Made by a program: the position numbers and the translations under genes | Notes under the pieces: generated by a model | What the model saw: only the letters and a program-made list of their open reading frames with translations | Told to the model about the DNA's origin: nothing | The model's database searches: none | Source: SFHK01 sp964554795 | GTDB taxonomy: Bacteria > Bacillota > Clostridia > Christensenellales > Aristaeellaceae | Reading direction: 5' to 3' | Length of the DNA stretch: 64,000 nucleotides | Assembly (NCBI GenBank): GCA_964554795.1 | Contig: CAZKQB010000005.1 | Location: 1 to 64,000 of the forward strand | Shown here: positions 8,350 to 17,138 of the stretch, in pieces | Position numbering within the stretch: position 1 is the first letter of the stretch | Layout of the letters: every line of letters starts with the position of its first letter

Positions 8350-10284
8350 TCAGGACTTCTTCGGCAGCAGCATTGGCATGTACAGGCCGCCCTGCACGCT
8401 GCGCGCGATAAAGGATACGTACCGGCCGGACTTGGTGTCGTACCAGTCGGAGAATGGTACGCGCGTGTCGGTCGTGCGCAGGTAGTGTGCTACGGGCGCG
8501 ATCAGGCCGCGGAATGTGGCGGCACTCTGCGCCATCGAGGCTGACCAGAGAATCCAGTCGCTCTTGGTGTAGTCTGCGCGGGAATCCAGCGGCAGACCGA
8601 ATTCGTTTACACGGGGCAGATAGCTGTCCGTTTCGCGGGCGTAGAAATCAATCGGCAGTAGATTGAGGTTCAGAACCAGATCCCACACCAAGTTGTACTT
8701 CATGCTCCATCCGGTACGGTCGAAGGTCAGAGCGGTGAAGTCGCCCGTCTGTGCGCGCTCGAGCCAGCTCTTCGCCATTGCGTGTGCGCGCTCATCCCAC
8801 GTGCACGCTTCCGCATCGTGCCCAAGCCGCTTCAGAATGCGGGAGTAGCATGCGACGCCGACCACAGCCTTGGCAGACAGGTTGACGTTGCGCGCCAGAT
8901 GACCGGCGAAATCGTCCGTGCACAGCTGTTCACCCGGATCCTCGCCAAATTCGTCTAGATAACGCACCCATCTGCGCAGCGTTTCGGCGTGCTTGCGCAG
9001 CAGGTCGTCCTTTGCGCCGAAGGTGACGGCGGCTTCCAGCATCACAAGCATGTTGCCGCATTCCTCAACGGGCATCTGGAAGCGGGGGTTGTAGATCTTC
9101 GATCCGGCGGGATACAGATAATAGGGCAGGGGCGTGCTGCCGTTTCGAATGTGACCGGCAGAGTACACCTGACCGGTGGCGTAGGGATAGCGACCCACAT
9201 CGTGCGGCGCGAAATCCTCCGTCCATACGGGCATTTCAGCGAAGGTGAGCACGGGGCGGCACAGCGCATTGACCAGCTCCGGGCAGTATTTCAGGAAGAT
9301 CGGGATGGAGGGATAGCTTACATCTACCGTGCCGATGCAGCCGTTGGAGTCGTTTTCCTTGGAAAGCAGCGCCATTTCACCCTCAGGCGTGGCAATCAGC
9401 TTGTGCGCGGCAAAGGTATGGCGCCAGCCGGCTGCAGCGATCAGCGCGTAGTCCTCGCCGCCCTTGTCCGTGGCCTCGTTCAGCACGCGCGCGTCCAGCT
9501 CGTCGCACGCAGCGAACAGCGAGTCCTTGCGGGCAGCGAATTCAACCAGTGCCTGCACGAGAGTTTTGCCGTTCCTGGCATACCACGCGCGGCACAGTGC
9601 GCCAAAGTAGTTGATGGAAGCAATGTCGTCGTAGCCAAGCATGAGGTAGCGGTTCACTGTTTCGCCGGAAACGGTGAATGCAGCTTCATAGCTCACGTCA
9701 TTTGCGTTCACGGAAACCGGATCGGGGGAAGCGATATACAGATAGCCCCAGTCAATGGTGATGCGGTCGCCGCTGTTTCCAAGTACGCGCTGCTGCGACT
9801 GGCCGATGAAGGCGACGTTTAGGTCATTGACTGCGTAGCGATCAAAGCTCAGCGGGGGCTGAAGGGAATCGTTATAGCACAGGGTGGAGGAGGCGTTCAG
9901 GCGAAGCACGACCTCATGCGCCTTTTCATCCAAAGAGCGTGCGGCAAAGCGCACGAAGGTGATGGGGGTGGAAAGCACGTCCAGATCATCCGGCAGCGCG
10001 GGCGTTTGGAAGGTCACGGTCAGCTCAACGCCTGCGGCCTGCATCACGCTGATCGTGGCGGTGGGCGTCACGCGCAGAGAGATGGTCTGCATGGCGGGAA
10101 TATTGACGCGTCCGCTCAGAAAGCGATAGCGTTTGCCGTCGATTTCAGCGGTGCCGACAATATCCTTAACTGCGCCGCTCCAGTGAACGGGGCGTGCGTC
10201 GGTCAGGGTGTCGCCGGGAAGCCAGATGGAAAAATAGGGATCATTCGCAATCAGAGGAAGGGCAGGAAGACGATCAATGCTCAT
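8350..10284 (-). CDS. DUF4965/DUF5127 glutaminase-A-like protein
   Basis: A 644-residue protein of the family annotated from fungal glutaminase A (DUF4964-DUF5127-DUF4965-DUF1793). Supporting segments are PLIANDPYFSIW near the N-terminus, the N-terminal beta domain, then an alpha/alpha toroid with TEDFAPHDVGRYPYATGQVY and PVEECGNMLVMLEA, both typical of the family. No signal peptide is present, so it is probably cytoplasmic here. The annotated glutaminase activity was shown only for fungal members. The fold is that of glycoside hydrolases, and a sugar substrate is at least as likely. The start is ATG 10284 behind GAAGGAGAA. It is the first gene of an operon with the polysaccharide deacetylase. 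Confidence 0.8.
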   Translation of the reverse strand: MSIDRLPALPLIANDPYFSIWLPGDTLTDARPVHWSGAVKDIVGTAEIDGKRYRFLSGRVNIPAMQTISLRVTPTATISVMQAAGVELTVTFQTPALPDDLDVLSTPITFVRFAARSLDEKAHEVVLRLNASSTLCYNDSLQPPLSFDRYAVNDLNVAFIGQSQQRVLGNSGDRITIDWGYLYIASPDPVSVNANDVSYEAAFTVSGETVNRYLMLGYDDIASINYFGALCRAWYARNGKTLVQALVEFAARKDSLFAACDELDARVLNEATDKGGEDYALIAAAGWRHTFAAHKLIATPEGEMALLSKENDSNGCIGTVDVSYPSIPIFLKYCPELVNALCRPVLTFAEMPVWTEDFAPHDVGRYPYATGQVYSAGHIRNGSTPLPYYLYPAGSKIYNPRFQMPVEECGNMLVMLEAAVTFGAKDDLLRKHAETLRRWVRYLDEFGEDPGEQLCTDDFAGHLARNVNLSAKAVVGVACYSRILKRLGHDAEACTWDERAHAMAKSWLERAQTGDFTALTFDRTGWSMKYNLVWDLVLNLNLLPIDFYARETDSYLPRVNEFGLPLDSRADYTKSDWILWSASMAQSAATFRGLIAPVAHYLRTTDTRVPFSDWYDTKSGRYVSFIARSVQGGLYMPMLLPKKS

Positions 10285-10331
10285 GTGCGTTCTCCTTCGT
10301 AAGGCGGAAAAACCGCCATTTTTACCGATAT

Positions 10332-10360
10332 AGTTTATCATACTTCAAGGCAGATTTCAA
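10332..10360 (-). promoter_or_regulatory. Promoter of the DUF4965-deacetylase operon
   Basis: On the minus strand: TTGAAA, 17-nt spacer, TAAACT, about 45 bp before the start at 10284. Confidence 0.6.
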
Positions 10361-10398
10361 GGCGTATGCGTCAGAGAAGGACGATTTCGCGTGTATGA

Positions 10399-10427
10399 TT
10401 GAATTCAATTGCAGTGCGTAGTATAAT
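10399..10427 (+). promoter_or_regulatory. Promoter of the EamA transporter gene
   Basis: TTGAAT (10399-10404), 17-nt spacer, TATAAT (10422-10427). It leaves a leader of about 190 nt before the start at 10627; nothing recognisable was found in that leader. Confidence 0.6.
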
Positions 10428-10626
10428 ATGTTAAACAGATTGACACGATCTGAATCGACAGCCTCGCCGATTGGATTTAGCTGATATATGCACGCAACAG
10501 AAAAGCCTCTGCATAATGGAAACAATGGTTACTGCTGCGCGGAGGTGCGACTGGACTGCAAGCGAAATGCATGGCGTGATCGTTCGGATTGCGCTGCCTG
10601 AAATCGGTGTACGGGAGGGAAATAAA

Positions 10627-11487
10627 ATGTGGATTCTCTATGCAGTAGGTTCGGCGTTTTTCGCTGGGATAACGTCGATTTTGGCCAAATGTGGGATTCG
10701 AAAAACGGATTCCACCGTAGCTACGGCGATACGAACCATTATCGTGCTGCTTTTTTCGTGGCTGATGGTATTTATCGTCGGCTCGCAGGAGCAGATTCGC
10801 AGCGTCGACGGGAAATCGCTGTGCTTTCTGATTTTATCTGGTTTGGCGACCGGTGCAAGCTGGCTGTGCTACTTCAGGGCATTGCAGCTTGGCGATGTGA
10901 ATAAGGTCGTGCCGATTGACAAATCCAGCACGGTACTGACCATTCTGCTGGCGGCGATTTTTCTGGGCGAGGGAATCAATGCCTCAAAGGCTACCGGCAT
11001 TGTGCTTATCGCCGTTGGCACGCTTCTGATGATCGAAAAGAAGCAGACGGTTCAGTCTGTTGGAAGCCGCAGCTGGCTTTTCTATGCGCTGGGATCTGCA
11101 GTGTTCGCGAGCCTTACCTCCATTCTGGGAAAAGTCGGCATTACGGGAGTCGAATCCAACCTTGGCACGGCGATCCGCACGGTCGTTGTTTTGATTATGT
11201 CGTGGGTCATGGTGCTTGTTACCGGCAAGCAGGATCAGGTGCGCCACATATCGAAGCGGGAGCTTGCGTTTATCTGCCTGTCCGGCCTGGCAACCGGCGC
11301 AAGCTGGCTGTGTTACTACAAGGCGCTGCAGGATGGCCTTATCAGTGTGGTTGTGCCCATCGACAAGCTGAGCATTCTGGTCAGCATTGCCTTTTCCTGC
11401 CTGTTTTTTCATGAAAAGCTCTCGCGGAAGGCGCTTCTTGGACTTCTTGGCGTCGTTGCCGGTACGCTCTGCATGGTGTTTTTCTGA
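10627..11487 (+). CDS. EamA/DMT-family transporter made of two near-identical halves
   Basis: A 286-residue inner-membrane protein with about ten predicted helices. The two halves are plainly duplicated: each has a TAIRT segment, SWxMV, the stretch LSGLATGASWLCY, an ALQ segment and VVPIDK, at equivalent positions about 145 residues apart. Related single-domain proteins of about 140 residues are common in bacteria and are thought to work as dimers, so this looks like a fused tandem copy. The substrate is unknown; the drug/metabolite transporter superfamily exports or exchanges metabolites. The start is ATG 10627 behind GGGAGGGAA; the open frame upstream lies in the leader. Confidence 0.9.
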   Translation: MWILYAVGSAFFAGITSILAKCGIRKTDSTVATAIRTIIVLLFSWLMVFIVGSQEQIRSVDGKSLCFLILSGLATGASWLCYFRALQLGDVNKVVPIDKSSTVLTILLAAIFLGEGINASKATGIVLIAVGTLLMIEKKQTVQSVGSRSWLFYALGSAVFASLTSILGKVGITGVESNLGTAIRTVVVLIMSWVMVLVTGKQDQVRHISKRELAFICLSGLATGASWLCYYKALQDGLISVVVPIDKLSILVSIAFSCLFFHEKLSRKALLGLLGVVAGTLCMVFF

Positions 11488-11642
11488 GGTGCTTTTCAAG
11501 CCGGATTTGGAGCTCGCGACTTCCTGGGCGCAGTGGATGATAAAAGGGAAGTAAAGGCTGCGATGATTTCCTGTCTTCGCAGACCGAAGGCAGAGTGCCT
11601 CGCCGAGCGCATCGATACCTGCAAGTAATAGGTGATATCCTT

Positions 11643-11685
11643 AAAAACGGCCTTGCCCCGTTGAATTCCGGGGGCAAGGCCGTTT
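11643..11685 (-). terminator. Rho-independent terminator of the YitT gene
   Basis: A perfect 15-bp stem (11645-11659 with 11671-11685) with an 11-base loop. On the minus strand it is followed by five T residues. It also lies past the end of the EamA gene and may stop both convergent transcripts. Confidence 0.88.
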
Positions 11686-11747
11686 AAGCGATGCGGATTC
11701 TGCAATAGAGCTTTTGTGCCCCTGTCCTTTGGTTGGGGCGGCTTTGC

Positions 11748-12632
11748 TTACCGGGAGATATGCTTGAAATTGCCCAACGTTTGGTTTACGTTTGACACAC
11801 ATGCAAATGTATCCGGGAAGCGACTGATGATTTCCATGAACCGGGTGAACTGGTGCTTATTGATGACGCAGATCAGCATGTTTTTGGGCTGACCGCTGTA
11901 GCCGCCGGTAGCAGACAGAATGGTAACGCTGTGGCGCAGCTCGCGAATCAGCACTGCTGTAACCTCCTGCGGATGAGAGGAGATCATTTCAATCTTCAAG
12001 GCCTGTTCGCCGCCCTGAATGATCTTATCGCTCACGTGAGAGGTGACGTAGCTGTACAGGATGCAGAGGATGACGGGCTCAACATTGAAATCGTATACAA
12101 AATAGGAAACCAGCGCAACGACGGTATTAAAGAAGAAGATTACGCGCATCAGGGAATATTCTGGGCGCTTTTTATGCATGTAGGCTGCAAGAAAGTCGGT
12201 GCCGCCGGTACTTCCGCCGCGGCGCACCGTCGCGCCATAGATCAGGCCGTTGATGGTGCCGGAGGCGATGGGGGCGAGAATTGTGCTGCGACCGTCGCTT
12301 GTGTGGTAGATAAACCGGCTTATATCAATGATATTGTTCTGCAAAAGCAGCAGAAAGCCGGAGAAGGAGAGAGTGAAGATGAAGGTTTTTACAGTGAAGG
12401 AACGGTCGACGCAGAAGAAGGCGAAGATTGCCAGCGGAATGTTGATGATCAGCGACATGTAACCGATGCTGAAATGGAAAAGGTATTGCACCATCGTGGC
12501 GATACCGTTGATGCCGGCAGGCGCGAAGGCGTTTTGCAGAATGAAAATCTGATAGTTGACAGCCATGGCCATTGCGAGGACGACCATCAGGGCGCAGTCG
12601 ATCAGCGTGAGCTTTGGTTGCTTCGTAGACAT
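11748..12632 (-). CDS. YitT-family membrane protein (DUF161 + DUF2179)
   Basis: A 294-residue protein. About five membrane helices with the family pattern (NAFAPAGINGIATM, then VRRGGSTGGTDFLAAYMHKK) are followed by a cytoplasmic C-terminal DUF2179 domain (HSVTILSATGGYSGQPKNML). The family is widespread in Bacillota; its function is unsettled, and transport or a regulatory membrane role has been suggested. The start is ATG 12632 behind GGGAGGG. An ATG 12 codons upstream overlaps a TATAAT box (12672-12667, minus strand), so it is probably untranslated. Confidence 0.9.
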   Translation of the reverse strand: MSTKQPKLTLIDCALMVVLAMAMAVNYQIFILQNAFAPAGINGIATMVQYLFHFSIGYMSLIINIPLAIFAFFCVDRSFTVKTFIFTLSFSGFLLLLQNNIIDISRFIYHTSDGRSTILAPIASGTINGLIYGATVRRGGSTGGTDFLAAYMHKKRPEYSLMRVIFFFNTVVALVSYFVYDFNVEPVILCILYSYVTSHVSDKIIQGGEQALKIEMISSHPQEVTAVLIRELRHSVTILSATGGYSGQPKNMLICVINKHQFTRFMEIISRFPDTFACVSNVNQTLGNFKHISR

Positions 12633-12732
12633 GAGAAGAATCCCTCCCGTTTTGTTGAGCAACGACATTATACGCGCTCAATGTAAACGTGCAGAGATTC
12701 TTGCATTTTATTTCGGAAACGACCTGCGTTTA

Positions 12733-13731
12733 TCACTCGGAGGATTTTTCCGTCAGGTCGTCGCAGGTCGTCCACCAGCCGCGATTCTGGTCGCCGATCC
12801 AATGGTATCCCTCAAGACCAGCCGGCGGCTCGGGGGAGTAAGCCATCGGAATTGCGTAGCATACGCCGGTAACCTCGCCGTTTTCTGCACGGATGCCGAC
12901 GGCGCAGTGGTCGATACCGGTCTCCTCAGCCATCGCGGCACGCACGAATGTGTAGCCGTCTACCGCAAGCGGTTCATACGGCGGCTGCGTGAGGAAAAGT
13001 ATGCGTAGGCTTTCTACATCTGCAGGCCAAGGCTTTGTGATGTCCAAATCGAGTTGCGTGCCTGCTGGGAGCGGCTTCGTCTTCGGTTTGCCCTCGGATG
13101 CTGGATCCGAGACAGCCTCCGGCTTCGCAGCGTTCTCTTCCCGAGGAACGGACTGTGGTTCCGGAACGGGGGTGTGTTGTGTCTGGTTCTGTGGTTCCGG
13201 AACGGGAGTGGTTTCTGGCTGGTTCTGTGGTTCCGGAATGGGAGTGGTTTCCGCCTGATTTTGTGTACCCGAAGCGGGAGTGGCTTCCGTCTGGTTTTGC
13301 GCTTCCGGTTGTGCCGGTGGAATCGAATAGCTCTCCTCCAGCGCGCGCTGAATTGCCGCCCAGTCCATTGGCCGCGAGCCGTTTATGTAGCCGTACAGCA
13401 CGGGAGTCACGCGATCATCCGCAAGGCGTGATACGACCAGCGCCGTTTCTTCGTTTAGATCCAGTCCTGCAAGGTTGCGTGGGTCAAAGGAGGTGAAAAG
13501 GCCTCTTTGACCGCGTCCGTCCTCTCGCAGGGTTCCCATTGTTCGGGCTGTCCATTTGCCGCCGCGCGGCCCAAGCATGGCCGCGGCGAGCACCTCTCCG
13601 GAGCGACTGCCGCCGACGGTAAAGTCCAGCGTGGCGCTGAGCACGCGCCTTTCCAGCCGGGCATGCCCATTGTATCCCTTCTCAAGTCCGCGAAGCATGA
13701 TCAGTGAACGTCTGTATTCCTGATTTGCCAT
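12733..13731 (-). CDS. Hypothetical protein with 12-residue Gln/Pro repeats
   Basis: A 332-residue protein I do not recognise. The N-terminal 125 residues are globular, with a conserved-looking GLEKGYNGHARLERRVLSA and, near the end, YGYINGSRPMDWAAI. A linker at about 140-190 has four 12-residue units of the form QNQxETTPxPEP (36-nt DNA repeats). The C-terminal 100 residues are globular and Trp-rich. No signal peptide or membrane helix is present. The N-terminal part alone hints at a clostridial family that senses or scaffolds something, but that is a guess. ATG 13731 lies behind a GGGAAGGGGGG run. A 69-codon gene lies 26 bp upstream on the same strand. Confidence 0.7.
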   Translation of the reverse strand: MANQEYRRSLIMLRGLEKGYNGHARLERRVLSATLDFTVGGSRSGEVLAAAMLGPRGGKWTARTMGTLREDGRGQRGLFTSFDPRNLAGLDLNEETALVVSRLADDRVTPVLYGYINGSRPMDWAAIQRALEESYSIPPAQPEAQNQTEATPASGTQNQAETTPIPEPQNQPETTPVPEPQNQTQHTPVPEPQSVPREENAAKPEAVSDPASEGKPKTKPLPAGTQLDLDITKPWPADVESLRILFLTQPPYEPLAVDGYTFVRAAMAEETGIDHCAVGIRAENGEVTGVCYAIPMAYSPEPPAGLEGYHWIGDQNRGWWTTCDDLTEKSSE

Positions 13732-13757
13732 GCCATTCGCCCCCCTTCCCGCTGAGT

Positions 13758-13967
13758 CTATGTATGCGATCCATTTGATATGCGGGAGCGGGCAGCCATG
13801 TCATGCCGCCGCATGATGTCTGCCAGTACTCCGCCAGGCCGTTGCGTGCGCGATGCAAAGGCGACTACCGGCCGAGGACCCGGACGGCAGATTTCTGTGT
13901 CGGCGCGCGGCTTTCGCGCAGACAGATTTCCGTCTGCCGTTCGAATCAGCTGCGAAAGATTGCCCAT
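13758..13967 (-). CDS. Small basic hypothetical protein
   Basis: A 69-residue frame (MGNLSQLIRTADGN start) behind a very good ribosome site, GGGAGGGAAACG, with ATG eight bases on. It is rich in Arg and Pro with no membrane segment. It lies 26 bp upstream of the 332-residue gene on the same strand and may be translated with it. I recognise no family. The main support is the ribosome site, the spacing and the lack of a competing frame. Confidence 0.5.
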   Translation of the reverse strand: MGNLSQLIRTADGNLSARKPRADTEICRPGPRPVVAFASRTQRPGGVLADIMRRHDMAARSRISNGSHT

Positions 13968-14093
13968 GAACGTTTCCCTCCCAAGCGAGTTTTCACCACA
14001 GAATATGCGCTCCTGTCGGCGTAGGTGCGACTGAGAAATTACAGAAGTATGACAGAGTTTACAAATTTTCTGAGATTTTATGTTCCTGAGGAC

Positions 14094-14121
14094 TTGTCAA
14101 AGCGTGATTTTATGGTATAAT
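14094..14121 (+). promoter_or_regulatory. Promoter of the acidic repeat protein
   Basis: TTGTCA (14094-14099), 16-nt spacer, TATAAT (14116-14121), preceded by TGG as an extended -10. Confidence 0.75.
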
Positions 14122-14150
14122 GATAGAGAAGTCTGGACAACGGTATTCGC

Positions 14151-14164
14151 GTTATGCGCATACC
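14151..14164. promoter_or_regulatory. Possible LacI-type operator
   Basis: GTTATGCGCATACC differs at one position from the perfect palindrome at 36613-36626. It lies about 30 bp downstream of the TATAAT of the acidic-protein promoter, where a bound repressor would block. The match could be chance. Confidence 0.35.
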
Positions 14165-14261
14165 GGCACAGGTATACGATTTCTTTCGGTCTTTGCCGGA
14201 GTGGAGGGGCCGAAATTCCGACGCGGCGCGCGTGCGTGCCGCTTTGAGAGGCGGTTTACAA

Positions 14262-17138
14262 ATGGCAAGAGAAAATCGGAGAACGTCCACGGATATGAGC
14301 TTTGACGAGTTCAAACGGCTGCATGACGAGCAAAAGCGGCGTCAGGCTCAGAGGATGGGAACGCCTGCACAGAGTTCTGTGCCCGCGGAGAAGCCCGCGC
14401 CCAAAAAACGCGTGCGTCCGCGTCCAGCTCCCGTGGAAACCACCGACTGGAAACAGATGGACGATGCGGCTGAGGGCGACGTCGAGTCGCGCCGCGAGCG
14501 TCGTCTGAAAAATGCCATGGCGGCCGCGCAGACGGCAGTGGAGACGCCGGAGGAGGCGCCGAAGCCGCGCCGTGCCATGAGGGCAGAGCCGGAGGAAGAG
14601 GAACGCGAGGAGCTCTACGATTCCGAAGAAGAAACGGACGACGAAATCATCGATGAGGATGATTCAGAGACCGAGGAAACGGATGAAGAGGAGGAAGGCC
14701 CCTTCGCGCTGGTTTTGCGTCTGGGTGCGCATCTGAAGGAAAAGCTTTCCAGTCGGAAGGGCGAAGCCGTGGAGGATGCCGGCGACGAGGAAGCATATGA
14801 CGAGGACGGAGAAGGCGACGAAGCTGGGGAGACCGAAGACGTAGAATCCGGAGAAGAAGCCGACGAGGAAGGGGACGAAGCGCCCGAGGCAGAAGAAAAG
14901 CAGCCTGCGTTCAAGCGATTGGGAATGCTTTTCAAGCGCCAGAAGGAAGAAGAGGAAAATTGGGACGACGACCTGGAGAGCGATGACGAAAGCGTATTCG
15001 AGCCCGACGAGGAGACGGAGGATTCCGAGGAAGAGGAGAAGCCTCAGCTGGCCGAGGAGCCTGCGCAGGCAGCCGTTGATCTTCCAGAGGAGGCGCCCCT
15101 TGCGCGCAGCGCAAGCACGGAGCTTGAAGCGGATGAAGAGCCGGAGGCAGACCTTCCAGACGAAGACGGCGAACAGATCGATGACGAGGAGGACGCGGAG
15201 GAAGTCGATGACGAGGACGCGGAAGAGGATGACGATTACGCTGACGAGGATGATGACGAGCCGAAGGGCCGTTTCAGCCTTGGCGGCATGCTCAAGCGCT
15301 TCCTGAGCTTCCGAAGCGGCGAATCGGACGAGGACGAGGAATACGACGAAGACGAGGAATACGAAGAGGATGAGGACGCGGAGGACGAGGAATCCGAGAA
15401 CGGATTTGCCGATGATGCGGACGAGTCAGATGCAGTGCAGGAGGATGAACCCGCCGGGGAAACGGTGACAACCGAGGCCAAGGTGGAGCAGGATGCGCAG
15501 GACGCGCCCGCGCCGTTTGAAAAAACGGAAAAGCCGGTTGCCGAGAAGAAAACAGAGGGCGCGGAGAAGATCGAAGCGCCGTTGCCGATGGCCCAGGAGG
15601 AGGAAATTCCGATGGAAGAAAAGAACGCCAACGAAAGCATCGAGATTGATTCGACCATAGAGAACAACGAAGGCCGACCGATGTCCAGACGCGAATGGCG
15701 CATGCGCCAGCAGGCTGCGTTGGAGGCCGCCGAAAAGGCGAAGGCCGAGGCAGAAGCTGCCGAGAAGGCCAGAGCAGAAGCCGAAGCTGCAGAAAAGGCG
15801 AGAGCCGAGGAAGCGCGTCTTGCGGAGGAAAAGGCAAAGGCGGAGGAAGAAGCGGCACTCGAAGCGGCAAGGGCGGAGCAGGCAGCAAAGACGGAAGCGC
15901 CGGTGGTCGACGAGCCGCTCAGCTCGGACGATCCGACCCGTCTGTTTGCGCCGGTGCGCGTGCGCAGGAATGATGACGCACCTGCCGAGGAACTGAAGGA
16001 AGAGAACAAGCTGGAAGATGAGGACGACGAGTATGAGGACGTCTTCAGTGATGAGCTTCCGGATGAAGAGCCCAAGAAGGGCGGCCTGTTTGGCGGTCTG
16101 TTCGGGCGAGGAAAGAAGAGCCGCGCGGACGATGAGGGTGACGATTATGAGGATGAGGACGAAGAGGCCGATTCCGAATCGCAGCTTGTCGAAGAAGCGA
16201 AGAAGCCTGAGCCTGTGATTCTCGACGACGAGGATGAGGAAGACGACGAGTACGAGGACGATGAGGAAGAGGAAAAGAAGCCTCGCGGTCTGTTCGGTCG
16301 TCGGAAGAAAAAGGCGGATGACGAGGACGAAAAGCCCGCGCGCCGCAGCCGTAAGGCATCGTTCGATGATGACGATGATGATGACGAGTACGAGGAGCCT
16401 GCGCGCCGCAGCCGTAAGGCATCGTTCGATGACGACGATGATGATGACGAGTACGAGGAGCCTGCGCGCCGCAGCCGTAAGGCGTCGTTCGATGACGACG
16501 ATGATGATGACGACGAGTACGAGGAGCCCGCGCGCCGCAGTCGTAAGGCGTCGTTCGATGACGACGATGATGATGACGACGAGTACGAGGAGCCTGCACG
16601 CCGCAGCCGTAAGGCATCGTTCGATGATGATGATGACGACGAGTACGAGGAGCCCGCGCGCCGCAGCCGTAAGGCATCGTTCGATGACGACGATGATGAT
16701 GACGACGAGTATGAGGAGCCCGCGCGCCGCAGTCGTAAGGCATCGTTTGATGACGACGATGATGATGACGACGAGTACGAGGAGCCCGCGCGCCGAGGCC
16801 GCAGGGCGTCGTTCGATGACGATGACGACGATGATGACGAAGAGTTCGATTCCAGGTCGCGCCGTCGCAGGGAGCCCGACGATTTTGACGATGATTTCGA
16901 TGATTACGAGACCTACGAGGAGGAAGACGAGGACGACGACGAGCCGAGCTTCGGACAGAATATGTTGTCGTTCATCAAGGGCGTCGTAGCCGTAATTCTG
17001 ATTCTTGCGGTGCTGATTTTCGGTCTGCGCGTGCTGGACGAAAAGAAGATTGTCTCCTGCGCGTGGTTCCGCGAACATCTTGGTTCCGTCGGCACAATGC
17101 TGTTTGGCGAGGTACCGCAGAGCGAGGATGTTCAGTAA
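14262..17138 (+). CDS. Very acidic, repeat-rich, tail-anchored membrane protein
   Basis: A 958-residue protein, mostly disordered and dominated by Asp/Glu. Short basic/hydrophobic islands interrupt the acidic background (FKRLGMLFKRQ, FSLGGMLKRFLSF, GLFGGLFGRGKK, GLFGRRKKK). An Ala/Glu/Lys coiled coil spans about residues 485-550. Eight repeats of ARRSRKASF plus 6-8 Asp and EYEEP follow (16334-16850). One membrane helix lies about 60 residues from the end (FIKGVVAVILILAVLIFGL). There is no signal peptide, so the bulk should be cytoplasmic. RRSRKAS resembles a basophilic Ser-kinase site. The start is ATG 14262 behind GAGGCGG; ATG 14295 is an alternative. The function is unknown; a membrane-tethered scaffold is inference. 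Confidence 0.82.
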   Translation: MARENRRTSTDMSFDEFKRLHDEQKRRQAQRMGTPAQSSVPAEKPAPKKRVRPRPAPVETTDWKQMDDAAEGDVESRRERRLKNAMAAAQTAVETPEEAPKPRRAMRAEPEEEEREELYDSEEETDDEIIDEDDSETEETDEEEEGPFALVLRLGAHLKEKLSSRKGEAVEDAGDEEAYDEDGEGDEAGETEDVESGEEADEEGDEAPEAEEKQPAFKRLGMLFKRQKEEEENWDDDLESDDESVFEPDEETEDSEEEEKPQLAEEPAQAAVDLPEEAPLARSASTELEADEEPEADLPDEDGEQIDDEEDAEEVDDEDAEEDDDYADEDDDEPKGRFSLGGMLKRFLSFRSGESDEDEEYDEDEEYEEDEDAEDEESENGFADDADESDAVQEDEPAGETVTTEAKVEQDAQDAPAPFEKTEKPVAEKKTEGAEKIEAPLPMAQEEEIPMEEKNANESIEIDSTIENNEGRPMSRREWRMRQQAALEAAEKAKAEAEAAEKARAEAEAAEKARAEEARLAEEKAKAEEEAALEAARAEQAAKTEAPVVDEPLSSDDPTRLFAPVRVRRNDDAPAEELKEENKLEDEDDEYEDVFSDELPDEEPKKGGLFGGLFGRGKKSRADDEGDDYEDEDEEADSESQLVEEAKKPEPVILDDEDEEDDEYEDDEEEEKKPRGLFGRRKKKADDEDEKPARRSRKASFDDDDDDDEYEEPARRSRKASFDDDDDDDEYEEPARRSRKASFDDDDDDDDEYEEPARRSRKASFDDDDDDDDEYEEPARRSRKASFDDDDDDEYEEPARRSRKASFDDDDDDDDEYEEPARRSRKASFDDDDDDDDEYEEPARRGRRASFDDDDDDDDEEFDSRSRRRREPDDFDDDFDDYETYEEEDEDDDEPSFGQNMLSFIKGVVAVILILAVLIFGLRVLDEKKIVSCAWFREHLGSVGTMLFGEVPQSEDVQ
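16334..16850 (+). repeat. Tandem coding repeats of about 60 bp (eight copies)
   Basis: Eight in-frame copies, each encoding ARRSRKASF, an Asp run and EYEEP. The Asp run varies (7, 7, 8, 8, 6, 8, 8, 8), which shows copy-slippage in GAC/GAT codons. The last copy has diverged to ARRGRRASF. Confidence 0.95.

Noticed and set aside
16334..16850. CRISPR-like array
   Set aside because: The 60-bp periodicity is fully explained by in-frame protein repeats without unique spacers.
15426..17078. 550-codon minus-strand frame rich in Ile/Val/Leu opposite the acidic protein
   Set aside because: GAC/GAT/GAG repeats read in reverse give hydrophobic codons; there is no ribosome site, and the plus frame has promoter and start.
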